Source: Orobanche coerulescens
Taxonomy: Eukaryota; Streptophyta; Magnoliopsida; Lamiales; Orobanchaceae
DNA length: 64,000 nt
Direction: 5' to 3'
Assembly: GCA_033398695.1 (NCBI GenBank)
Contig: CM065802.1
Location: 81,888,096-81,952,095, forward strand
The position numbers and the translations under genes are program-made. Below the pieces are notes generated by a model. That model saw nothing but the letters and a program-made list of their open reading frames with translations. It was not told where the DNA came from and did not search any database. This document shows positions 45,285 through 55,052 of this stretch, piece by piece (the first letter of the stretch is position 1; each line of letters opens with the position of its first letter).

Positions 45285-46321
45285 ATGGCTAGTACTCCCG
45301 AGCTACCGGATTTGGGTTCGCCGTCAAGCTCAGGGCTACCTTCGGCCGAAGTCTCTAAAGCCAGAACACCACAAATGCCTGCCACGACTGTTAATACGCC
45401 CCACCCTTCGCCTAAACAAGTTGAGGTAATCACTAATCCCCCCACCAAGTCTACTGTTAAACGTTCCTACGCCCATGTAACCCAGAAACCTATATCTGAC
45501 CACCAATTACTTGATAGCTCCTTGATTCATCGGCTCTGTTTCACAAATTGAGGGGCAAACTGTGCTGGTGTTTTCTGAGCAAGATACTCAGAGGCTTGCT
45601 GAGCCTCTGAAATGGGCACTTGTGGGCAAGTTTTCCCATGGTACTCGCCCTATTAACTCAGTTTGGAAAATGCTTGAGGGGTTAAAACTTGCTGGAACTT
45701 ACAAAGTCAGGGTAATTAATAATAGGCATCTGTTAATTATGTTACATACTGATAAAGATTACTCAAGATTGTGGCTAAAACCTATCTGGCATGTAAATTG
45801 TATTCCTATGCAAATTCTTAAATGGTCTCCAAGATTCATTCAGTTTGAGTCATCTGTGGTCCCTGTGTGGATAAGGTTACCTGCTCTCTCTGTTCATTTG
45901 TATGACAGTGCTTTGCTTGCTATAGGTAATGCTATTGGTAAGCCTTTGCAAGTTGATGAGTTAACTGCCTCCCTTTCAAGGGCTAATTTTGCTAGAATGA
46001 GTGTTGACATGGATTTGTTGGAAGGTAGACAAGAATTTGTGTTGTTGAGCATTAATTCTGATATTGTTAGGAAAAAGGTGATATATGAAAATGTGCCAAA
46101 ATACTGTGTTGATTGTAAACATTTAGGACATATGGAAGATGAATGCTACAATCTCTGGAAAGGCACCTAAGCCTATTAGAAATGAAAATAGGGGTGCTGA
46201 GCCACCCAAAACTTATGTTGAAAAAAATCATACCCTCAGTCCTGCACAAAAACCACCCACACAAAGTCTAAAAAATAGCCGTAAAAAACAAACTTCCCCT
46301 CCAATGAGTCCTATTAATTGA
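45285..46321 (+). pseudogene. DUF4283/zinc-knuckle protein fragment inside the CACTA
   Basis: ATG 45285 opens a Ser/Pro/Thr-rich N-terminus ('MASTPELPDLGSPSSSGLPS'). A frameshift near 45545 leads to a DUF4283 domain ('LVGKFSHGTRPINSVWKMLE', 'WLKPIWHVNCIPMQILKWSP', 'VPVWIRLPALSVHLYDSALL') and a zinc knuckle (CVDCKHLGHMEDEC); a further frame change near 46140 gives a Lys/Pro-rich tail to 46321. DUF4283 with CCHC is typical of plant LINE ORF1 and of LINE-derived host genes. No LINE endonuclease or RT follows. It may have been captured by the CACTA, or may be a LINE 5' fragment. Confidence 0.75.
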
Positions 46322-47329
46322 GTAGAACTTTTGTTATCCTGAACTTGTTATTTCTTATTGATGCTCACAGTATTGTACTACTGGTCTGCTTTTGTGCTAC
46401 AGGTACTGCAAACAGCTAGTAATCTTGAGGAGATAACTGAAAATGTTGATTATTACGTCCAGGGAAGTACAATTGCAGCACGAAATTTGTTTGGAAGGTG
46501 CCTTTCTTGACCGTCTCTAGTTGTAGTAATTCGGCTTGATGGCTAGCATTATGTTTTTTTTATGTATCACTGGAACTGTTATTTGTTGGTGATATGTTTA
46601 CATATTAGAGAAATCGTAAGTTTCGCACTTTAATTGATCAACGGGCTGCCGAAATTTTGGATTTTGTCGATCATAATATTTCTATGGTTCATCACACTTT
46701 GTAGAAGTTATTTTTGACTGTTTATTAATGTTATAGTATGTGTGTTACGACACATTATGCTAATATGCTTTAGTTGGTAATATAATTTTGGCTTTCAGGC
46801 AAAACCTTGTAATTTCTTTATTGGGGAAAAAGATTTGTTAAACCAGCAACAAAGTGATTATGTGCATTTGTTTGATTCACGTGCCGATGTTGAAGATTTG
46901 AAGAAGAAATTTGATGAGAAGATGATTTCATGAACAAGAAGTATGATCGTCTGATAAAAAGTATTGATGTGCTGAAGAGAGACTTTGCCATTTCGAAGTA
47001 TATGATCTTTTTTAATCCTTTTTGTTTTATTTGTGGTGTTCATGATGAAATAAATAGAATCTTATTACACATTCTTTGTCTTTGTTATGATATGTATCTG
47101 GTTTTGAATTGTTGGAACGCATGTTTTTTTTTAAGATGGGATGATATGAAATTGTTGGTTCTTATATTATTGAGCTCTTGTGGTTGATGGTTAGTTATAG
47201 TTGAATGTAGATTTTGGCAATGAATTTTAAATTGAAATGTGAAATATTAATATATATTACTGCAGAAAATACTAATATATATTATACAATAGCTGACGTA
47301 AAATGTTCTTTATTTACTACGCCAATTAT
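46322..47329 (+). other. CACTA interior with exon-like fragments
   Basis: T-rich, with short open pieces between stops: 'VLQTASNLEEITENVDYYVQ' (about 46403), 'FRTLIDQRAAEILDFVDHNI' (about 46620) and a charged stretch near 46868-46990 ('ADVEDLKKKFDEKM'). GT/AG-like borders and T-rich gaps between them suggest captured exons of a host gene that I do not recognise. Confidence 0.45.
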
Positions 47330-47522
47330 AATATAATCGAAGTTAAAGCCATTGTTTTACTTCACTTACCGCCCATATATGGATCGTAATTAGAAAAAAA
47401 AGCGAGATAGACTTCTGTTATTAGGATATTAGACTTCGCATAAAAAGTGAAGTCTAAAGTATACCTTTTACTACACGAACATAAAATTCGGTAATTATAA
47501 CGTTTTTTACTTCAGATATTAT
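47330..47522. repeat. CACTA right subterminal repeats
   Basis: ACTTCACTTACC, GACTTCTGTTA, GACTTCGCATA, GTGAAGTCTAAAG and TTTTTACTTCAG echo the left subterminal motifs in both orientations. Confidence 0.65.
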
Positions 47523-47552
47523 CCGAAGTCTTTGACGTTTATTCTTATAGTG
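47523..47552 (-). repeat. Right terminal inverted repeat of the CACTA element
   Basis: Reverse complement begins CACTATAAGAATAAACGTC; followed by the TGT duplication. Confidence 0.9.
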
Positions 47553-47555
47553 TGT

Positions 47556-47674
47556 TATTCATATTTTAAGTGGTTTTAGACTTTTATTTCTCTTCAAATA
47601 TCAGTTTTGCACTTGTATCATTTCATACATGCACAAATTCATGACCAATACCATTTAAATTAGAAATTGGAATA
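47556..47674. repeat. Tandem-repeat unit remnant between CACTA and element F
   Basis: Continues unit 2 interrupted at 610 and begins unit 3 near 47611 ('atttcatacatgcacaaatt'). Confidence 0.85.
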
Positions 47675-48632
47675 TGTAACACCCCCGATATATTCAGGAA
47701 TATTACAGCGCCGTAAATCATTTACATAAGAATTTACAAGGCTGAAGAAAAGAAAATACAATAACAGATACCAACATATGAAAGTAAACAAAATAAAATA
47801 CAACAGTTCTGGGCCAATACCGAAAATACAAACATCCAAATGAAGAATATTAATACATTACCAAATTCAACATCACAAACGACGACGTACTCGAGTACTT
47901 ACTAAAAACAACACAAAAAACAGACAAGTAAACCCGACCGAAACATCACTCTGCACCCTCGTCATCATGCAGTTCCAGTGGTTGTTTCCCTGCTCTCCTG
48001 GATCCTGAACATAAACAAATGTTCACCCCCGAAGGGGTTAGCACAACGATGCTAGTACAAGTACGATAATTATACAACAATGATTTAATCAACAATAATC
48101 ATGACAAGTTTCTCCAATGAAAAATAATAACAACACATATCACATCATGACAAGTTTCTCCAATGAGAAATAATAACAACACATATCACATCCTGACAGT
48201 CTTAACATACTCATGGTATTCCAACGATCCAGCGCACACAGCTATAGATTCCCATGACGATCCCGTCGGACCAACGCATGGTGGAACTACTTGTCCAACG
48301 ATCCAGCGCACACAGCTATAGATTTCCCATGATGATTCCCGTCGGATCATCGCATGGTGGACAATTAATCACAACACATGTACACAGTACAATCATAACA
48401 TAACCGACATAATACGAACAATTCTAATTAAAGTACTTGCCTCGATTCGATGACAAGAATAAAACTTCGATGAATATCAATCACTCGAAGGTCGCCCCTT
48501 CGATCAATCACGTTGCAAAGCTCGAACCGTTAAACAAAAGAAATAATATAGAATTCATCTCACGTCATACGAACATCTAACAATTCAAATTACGGTCGAA
48601 AGTTCATAAAACGTATCCTGCCTGGTCTGCGT

Positions 48633-48845
48633 AACGCACGTTACGTATCCAACGTAGCATACGTTAAGGCTGCTCGTTAGCATACGTAAACTACGAAGTC
48701 TAGCGTACGCTAATCATATATTGACAGTATCTTCTCTGATCAGTTAACTAACTCATATGATGATATAACTTATGTTACGTACCAAACGTAGCGTACGTTA
48801 ATTCTGTCCGTTAGCGTACGTAAGCCGCAGAGTCTAGCATACTCT
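48633..48845. repeat. Two palindrome quartets in element F LTR (R/U5 side)
   Basis: Centres 48637.5, 48660.5, 48683.5, 48706.5 and 48771.5, 48794.5, 48817.5, 48840.5: exactly 23 bp apart in both quartets, quartets 134 bp apart. Types by position are AACGTACGTT, AGCGTACGTT, AGCGTACGTA, AGCGTACGCT, with CpG decay in some copies. Confidence 0.92.
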
Positions 48846-49663
48846 AAATATGCATCCAACAGTCTCTTCCCTGATCAGACAACTGACTCGCCGCACGAAA
48901 TTCTCAGTGTTAACATACATTAACTCCATCCATGATACACTCATGAAAACTTGAATGATCTAATGGTGTTCAATGTCTTACAACTTCAAGGATAAGCATA
49001 TCATTATGATGTCATACTCCAATATTTGATCATAATTTCTCTTACGTAATTCAGTTATTCTGAGGTTGATAATCTAGTTATCAATATTATCAATATATTC
49101 CAGCTTCATCATGAAGATTAGTTTACTAAATCAATTTCAACCTTTGGTGATCCTTCATCTAATTCCGTTAAGCAAAAGTGATACCAATACTAAATCTACA
49201 ACCATTATGGCAACACTATTCAATACGGATAATTAATCTCATAACATTACGCTCATGATTTGATGACACAGGATTCTAACTATGATGTTCTCAACAATGA
49301 TATCTTACGCATAATCATCCCAACTTCTAAACATGATGTTTGGTTGAATAAATCATCTATAGAACTTAATATCTTGATAGCATGATCATCATATCCTTAA
49401 GAACACGAATCCAAGGTTGGAGATATCATTAACATACCTTAAGATGAAGAAAACACTGAGACAATAGGTAGAATCCAACTCCGGTTACTTGTGTGTCAAT
49501 CCAAAATGATTCTCCACTTCAATAATCAAGTATAAGTAATCTCCAATCTTCAATGATCAATAAAAGGTATTCTAACATTATAGAAAGTGGCTGGGAAATC
49601 TTTGGGATGAAGTAGGTTGAATGCCAAGTGAAAGAAACGAATGAAATGAATGGGGTGATGTCC

Positions 49664-49671
49664 TATTTATA
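49664..49671 (-). promoter_or_regulatory. TATA box in element F 3' LTR
   Basis: TATAAATA on the minus strand, repeated at 57038-57045 in the 5' LTR. Confidence 0.65.
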
Positions 49672-49684
49672 ACTTTCTGACCTT

Positions 49685-50063
49685 AACGTACATTAGCCTT
49701 CATGCATAATGTACGTTAGTGGCTTAGCGTACGCTACCCAGTATACTTAGCTTACGCTATCATCACTGATAGTTAACTGTTCTCATTCTGTACTCGATTA
49801 CGTACGCTACACCATCAGGTTACATACGTAAGTAACACCCATTAGCGTACACTAGACACATTCCTTAGCGTACGTTAACACTCGTTGACTTCAAAACTAT
49901 ATAGGTTCATCCACGAGAATCTTATCCGTACCCATCGTCTGGCTGGCACATGTGCTAGCCGCCCAGCTCAATTATTGGCCTCTTTACGTATGCTACGCTT
50001 CATTCGTAGCGTATGCTAACTTTGGCGGATAACGTACGTTAAGCTTCCTTCTTAGCGTACATT
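49685..50063. repeat. Three palindrome quartets in element F U3
   Basis: Centres 49689.5, 49712.5, 49730.5, 49753.5 (23, 18, 23); 49803.5, 49825.5, 49848.5, 49871.5 (22, 23, 23); 49989.5, 50012.5, 50035.5, 50058.5 (23, 23, 23). All lie upstream of the TATA box in the element's orientation. Confidence 0.92.
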
Positions 50064-50219
50064 ATCACGTAATTGCATGAGAAAATTTACATGTTGCTAT
50101 AATCATGCACAAGGATACGAATATGAGAAATATCATACTTCGATTATCGATATCACAAATCCAAATAATATAGGGTTCAATTACAGATGAAATATTCAAT
50201 AATTAATTCAGATATTACA

Positions 50220-50234
50220 TACTCTCCTTCTAAA
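50220..50234 (-). other. Polypurine tract of element F
   Basis: Minus strand TTTAGAAGGAGAGTA abuts the 3' LTR. Confidence 0.7.
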
Positions 50235-50254
50235 AAGGAGTTTCGTCCCGAAAC

Positions 50255-50704
50255 TCAAGACGAAAATAGCTCTGGATATATGAACCTCATGTTATCTTCC
50301 ATTTCCCAAGTGGCTTCTTCCACTCCATGGCGCGACCACTGAACCTTAACCAAAATGATCGGTTTGTTTCTCAATTGCTTAACTCGACTCTCGAGTATAT
50401 TGATCGGTCTCTCGTCAAAGGTGCCATCCTGAGCGAATTCAATCTCGCCAAAATCAGTGACATGACTAGGATCTGGTCTGTACTTCCATAACTGGGATAC
50501 GTGGAATACCTTATGAACATGGATCAATGATGGCGGTAATGCCAACCTGTATGCCAACTCTCCAACTCTCTCAAGAATCTTGAACGGTCCGATATATCTC
50601 GGACTCAGCTTTCCTTTTCTCCCAAAATGAAAGATTCCCCGAGTAGGAGAAACTTCTAAAAGCACGTGATCTCCAATACTAAACTCTAATAGGCGACGTC
50701 TCAC
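50255..50704 (-). pseudogene. Element F integrase C-terminus with chromodomain
   Basis: 149 open codons. 'GDHVLLEVSPTRGIFHFGRK' and 'KLSPRYIGPFKILERVGELA' are the integrase C-terminal GPY/F-type module. 'INILESRVKQLRNKPIILVK', 'VQWSRHGVEEATWEME' and 'FIYPELF' form a chromodomain with its aromatic residues. Such chromodomains steer insertion to particular chromatin. Separated from the integrase core by frame changes. Confidence 0.9.
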
Positions 50705-50942
50705 GTCTGCGTAAGATTTCTGTCGACTCTAGGTGGTCAACAACCTTTCGTGAATCAAGGATATCTTCTTACGTGTCTGTACGATCAATTTCGTTTCCAT
50801 CCCGATCAAGTCTGATGAATCGTCCCAACATAGGGGCGATCTGTATCTCCTCCCGTATAATGCCTCAAACGGTGACATCTTAATGGAAGCGTGTCAACTA
50901 TTATTATAAGTAAATTCAATCAACGGTAGATGAACTTCCCAA

Positions 50943-51533
50943 TCAGTTGACCAATCTAAGGCACAAGCCCTCAGCATGTCTTCCACTATTTGAATAGTCC
51001 TTTTCGATCAGTCTGTCTGTCATGGATGATAAGTCATGGCTGAAGTTCAATTTGGTTCCCAAGGCTTTATGAACTGCTTTCCAAAAATGAGACATAAAGC
51101 GACCATCTCGGTCAGAAAAAATGGTCTTCAACGTTCCATGCAATCAGACTATCTCTGCAATAAATACTCGTGCCAACTTCTCTGGTCCCCAAGTGTCCTT
51201 AGTGCCTAGAAAATGAGCTTATTTGGTTAGACAGTCAACTATCATCCAAATCATGTTCATTCCTGTCTTGGTTCTAGGCATATTAGTGATAAAGTCCATC
51301 GATATGTCCTCCCACTTCCATTCAGGAATCGAAAGCGGCTTCAGCATCCCGACAGGTTGTTGATGCTCGATCTTAACCTGCTGACAAACCAAACATTTCG
51401 AGACATAATCGGCTACATCTTTCTTCATGTTGCCCCACCAGAAATTCTGCTTCAAATCCTTATACATCTTACTGGTGCCCGGGTGGATAGAATAGGGCGT
51501 ACTGTGAGCTTCCTTTAGAATTGTTTGCTTCAA
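50943..51533 (-). pseudogene. Element F integrase zinc-binding region and core
   Basis: 'EAHSTPYSIHPGTSKMYKDL' and 'SKCLVCQQVK' give the H-H-C-C module; 'WKWEDISMDFI' the first Asp; 'IFSDRDGRFMSHFW' the second Asp. The frame breaks near 51215 and again in the Glu region (about 50950-51020). Confidence 0.85.
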
Positions 51534-51774
51534 AACATCGACATCGGGAACACAAGTCGGCTCTGAAATCTCAAGACTCCATCATGAATTACAAATCCTG
51601 GGTCTTTTCCATTGCTCACTTCATCGCGTAACCGAATCATCAGAGGATTATCCAATTGCTAGATTTGATTTCTTCAGTTAACGATGAAGTTATTTTCATC
51701 ACACACAGTTGTCCTTGGACTCTTTGCAACCATATTTCAATTCCATCACGAATCAATTCCCGTTGAATACTGGT

Positions 51775-52116
51775 CTAGGAGGTGAGAGCCTCCAGTATTC
51801 GAATAGAAACAGGCTTGCGGCTCAGTGCATTGGCAACTAGATTCGCTTTGCCTGGATGATACAGAATCTCCAAGTCGTAGTCCTTAATCAGTTCCAGCCA
51901 TCTCCTTTGCCGCATGTTTAACTCCTTCTGACTGAAGATGTATTTGAGACTCTTGTGGTCCGTAAAGATTTGACAGTGAGTCCCGTACAGGTAATGTCTC
52001 CAGATTTTCAAAGCAAAAACTACCGCTGCCAGTTCCAAATCATGCATTGGGTAATTTACTTCATAAGGCTTCAGCTGTCGTGACGCATAGGCGATCAACT
52101 TCTCATTTTGCATCAA
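51775..52116 (-). pseudogene. Element F RNase H
   Basis: '[20 protein letters not shown]', '[19 protein letters not shown]', '[12 protein letters not shown]' and '[11 protein letters not shown]' are standard gypsy RNase H blocks. Separated from RT by stops and frameshifts at about 52117-52467. Confidence 0.87.
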
Positions 52117-52467
52117 TACACATCAGAGACCTTGGTTTGAAGCGTCACTACAAACCGTGAATCTTCCGGTTCCTTGTGGGAGTACTAAAAATTGGTGCCG
52201 TCGGCAATCTCTTCTTCAATCCATCAAAGCTGGTCTGGAACATCTCGTTCCACTCAAATTTTTGGGTCTTCTGAAGTAATCAACTAATTGGGCGGGAAAT
52301 TTTGGAAAACCCTTCCACGAACCGACGATAATACCCAGCAAGTCCTAAGAAACTCCAGACTTCCTTCACATTCTTAGGAGATTTCCAATCCATAACTGCT
52401 TCGATTTTCTGGGGGTCTACTCGGACTCCTTCTGCTGATACCACATGACCGAGGAATATTACTTCCT

Positions 52468-53673
52468 TTAGAATTCACACTTAGAAAGCATGGCGTACAA
52501 TTGCTCGTTTCTCAAAAGGTCTAAAACGATCCGCGAATGCTGTACATGCTCTTCCGGGCTCTTGGAATAAACCAGAATGTCATCAATAAATACTACCACG
52601 AATTTGTCCAAATACTCTATGAACACTCGGTTCATCAATTGCATGAATACAGCATGTGCGTTAGTGAGACCAAACGGCATCACTACAAACTCAAAGTGTC
52701 CGTAGCGAGTTCTGAACGCTGATTTTGGAACATCAGATACCTTAATCCTCAACTGATGATATCCCGACCTCAGATCGATCTTATAAAACACTGTTGCTCC
52801 TTGTAACTGGTCAAACAAATCATCAATCCGTGGCAATGGATACTTGTTCTTGATCGTCATCTTGTTCAGCTCTCGATAGTCAATACCGAATCGAAGCGAT
52901 CCATCCTTCTTCCGGACGAAAAGAACTGGTGCACCCCAGGGCGAAATGCTTGGCTGGATATAGCCTTTGTCCAGTAGCTCTTCCAGTCGATTCTTCAATT
53001 CATACATCTTAGTAGGTTCCATACGATACGGCGCCTTAGAAATCGGTGTAGCTCCTGGTTCCAGCTCGATGGTGAATTCTACATCCCGCCGTGGAGGTAG
53101 TCCAAGTAATTTGTCATGAAACACATCCGAGAATTTGTTCACAATAGGAATGGATGAGAGTTCTACTTTTCTGTCTTCTTTCTTCATTGCGTAGCACCAG
53201 TATCCAGTACAGTCCTGTTTCAACAATTTGACAGCTTTCATCGCTTTGATCATCTTTCTTGAGCTTCCTGGTCTCCATCCCTCAAACAGTATTTCGGAAC
53301 CATCATCAGCTATCATTGAGATATTCCTCTTCCGGTAGTTTACAATAGCTCCGTAACGGGTAATCCAATCATCTCCGAGAATCAGTTCGTCTCCCTGCAT
53401 TTCTATCACAATCAGATTTGAGGGCCACTCTTTGCCTCCAATTGATACAGGGAAATCTCTAGCTTCTAAGTTTCCCACAATCCTCTCTCCACTCAGTAGA
53501 CCCACAACATAAGGCTCAAAATTATGAAAACAAGAAATATTCAAATGATTTACACAAGACAAGGATATAAATGAATGCGTAGCTCCTGTATAGAATAAAA
53601 CGCTAACTGGTTGTGAAAGGATCTGAACAGTACCTGATGCGACAGCAGCATCCTGATCGTCTACCCTCCTCAT
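52468..53673 (-). pseudogene. pol: Element F protease and reverse transcriptase
   Basis: 401 open codons. The protease motif reads '[13 protein letters not shown]': Tyr replaces the catalytic Asp (TAT, 53590-53592). RT is well preserved: '[20 protein letters not shown]', '[20 protein letters not shown]', '[15 protein letters not shown]', '[20 protein letters not shown]' and the polymerase box '[10 protein letters not shown]' with both Asp. Ends at 52468 by frameshift near 'MLSKCEF'. With no working protease this copy could not mature its own particle. Confidence 0.9.
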
Positions 53674-53784
53674 CTCGTATAGACATAGGGAAGCGGATCA
53701 GACACTCGAGGCTCCCTTGTGGTCGAACTGTCCTCTGCCTCGACCTCGACCGAAATTTTAGGGCAGCTGAACACTTTGCTGCGT

Positions 53785-54890
53785 CTACTGAATACTTGCT
53801 TCCTTCTGAGCCGGTTGTGAAGTACGAGTTCCATTAAACTTAGTGGCATCCTTGCAGAACATTGCACGATGCCCCTCCTGTCCGCAGTCATAACATGTCA
53901 CTGGAGTACGGAAACAATCACGCCAAAGGTGTCCTGGGCGACCAAAGTTAAAGCACTTCCTTGTTACATCCGTCGTGGCTGATACTGCTCCGAAGTTCTT
54001 TCTGCTCTTGGATGGGTGCGGAGGTTTCTTGAATGAATGAAAGGATGACTGGGCCTTGCGGGGTCTATGTCTCTTGTGCTCTGTGAAACTACCAGAGACT
54101 TTCTGCTTCTTAGATTCTGCAAACTTCACCATCGCTGCTTCTTTCATTTCATGCGCCAATGCTTTATCCTGATATTGATGGAGAGTGGTACATTTGAAAC
54201 CGGACATGTACCTATGGATCTCGAGTTTCATTCTCATATCAAAATGGATCATCATTTCCGCGTCTGTTCTGACCAGGTGCCGAACAAACGCCATCTACTG
54301 ATTAAACATTTTAATCGTCTGGGATACTGGCTTGTCTGACGGCTGTGCGGAGAAAAATTCCCGAATTTTGGCTTCCCTCACTGGACGAGGGCAATACTGA
54401 GCTTCCATCATCAATTTAAATCCCCAGTCGGCCTCATGGTCTGCAGTCCGGATGGCTTCCCACCACTCAGACGCTTCCCCTATCAGAAAGTACTGAGCAA
54501 TAAAGGCTCTCCGGTCGTTTGGGCAATTAATCCCGGCAAAAATTTTCTCCAGTTCTTTTAACCAATGATCCCACGTTGGTGTCTCAAAAAAGCCTTCGAA
54601 TTTGGGTGGTTGCATCTTCGCCACCTCTTGCAGCCATCGGTCGCCTCGATACCTTACTATCTATCTCCCTGTTGTAATCCTACTGCCACCTGCATTCGGT
54701 CCACGACCTGGGCAAACTGAGTCATCTGGTTAACCACCTGGCGAATGATTTCGGGAAAAGCAGGTTCTGGTTCATTGTTAATAGATCTTTGTGGCTCGCC
54801 TGAGCTGTGGCTGGCCTGATTAGAAGGCGAAGCTTCTCTTTAAGCATTCCTTAGTCCGCGTCCGCGACCGTGACCATGCCCATGTCATGT
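53785..54890 (-). pseudogene. gag: Element F gag
   Basis: Opens in an Arg/Gly-rich N-terminus near 54890, then 'PPKFEGFFETPTWDHWLKEL', 'FLIGEASEWWEAI', a TAG at about 54296, and 'MAFVRHLVRTDAEMMIHFD'. Two zinc knuckles follow: 'CFNFGRPGHLWRDC', where the second Cys is Phe, and an intact 'CYDCGQEGHRAMFC'. Typical of Tekay/Del gag. Confidence 0.85.
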
Positions 54891-55030
54891 GAATGACGAG
54901 ATAGAGTTTAGGAATCTTACAACCACCGCTCGCATGAAGACGTAGGCACTACAGTGATGTTATTCATGACCGGTTACCTCAAAAGACATATATGACCCAT
55001 ATTTTAACCCAATGGCCAAGATATCCATAA

Positions 55031-55047
55031 TCTTAGCTCTGATGCCA
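55031..55047 (-). other. Primer-binding site of element F (initiator tRNA-Met type)
   Basis: Minus strand TGGCATCAGAGCTAAGA, 5 bp from the LTR. One transition from TGGTATCAGAGC. Confidence 0.82.
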
Positions 55048-55052
55048 TATTC

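Larger units (their letters stand above)
611..47552. mobile_element. CACTA DNA transposon, non-autonomous, filled with nested retrotransposons
   Basis: The left end reads CACTAGTAGAATAAAC and the right end, reverse-complemented, reads CACTATAAGAATAAAC. The 30-bp terminal inverted repeats match at 27 positions. A 3-bp target duplication, TGT, sits at 608-610 and 47553-47555; removing the element restores the flanking tandem-repeat unit exactly. The element's own DNA is only about 2.8 kb (611-976 and 45123-47552), and the rest is a 44-kb nested retrotransposon block. No CACTA transposase (TNP2-like) was seen, so it would depend on an autonomous relative. It carries a DUF4283 fragment, possibly captured. 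Confidence 0.9.
47675..50219 (-). repeat. 3' LTR of element F
   Basis: Contains five quartets of AGCGTACGCT/AACGTACGTT-type palindromes, a TATAAATA box (49664-49671, minus), a ~52-bp tandem duplication near 48105-48200 and a ~72-bp duplication near 48222-48361. Confidence 0.9.
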
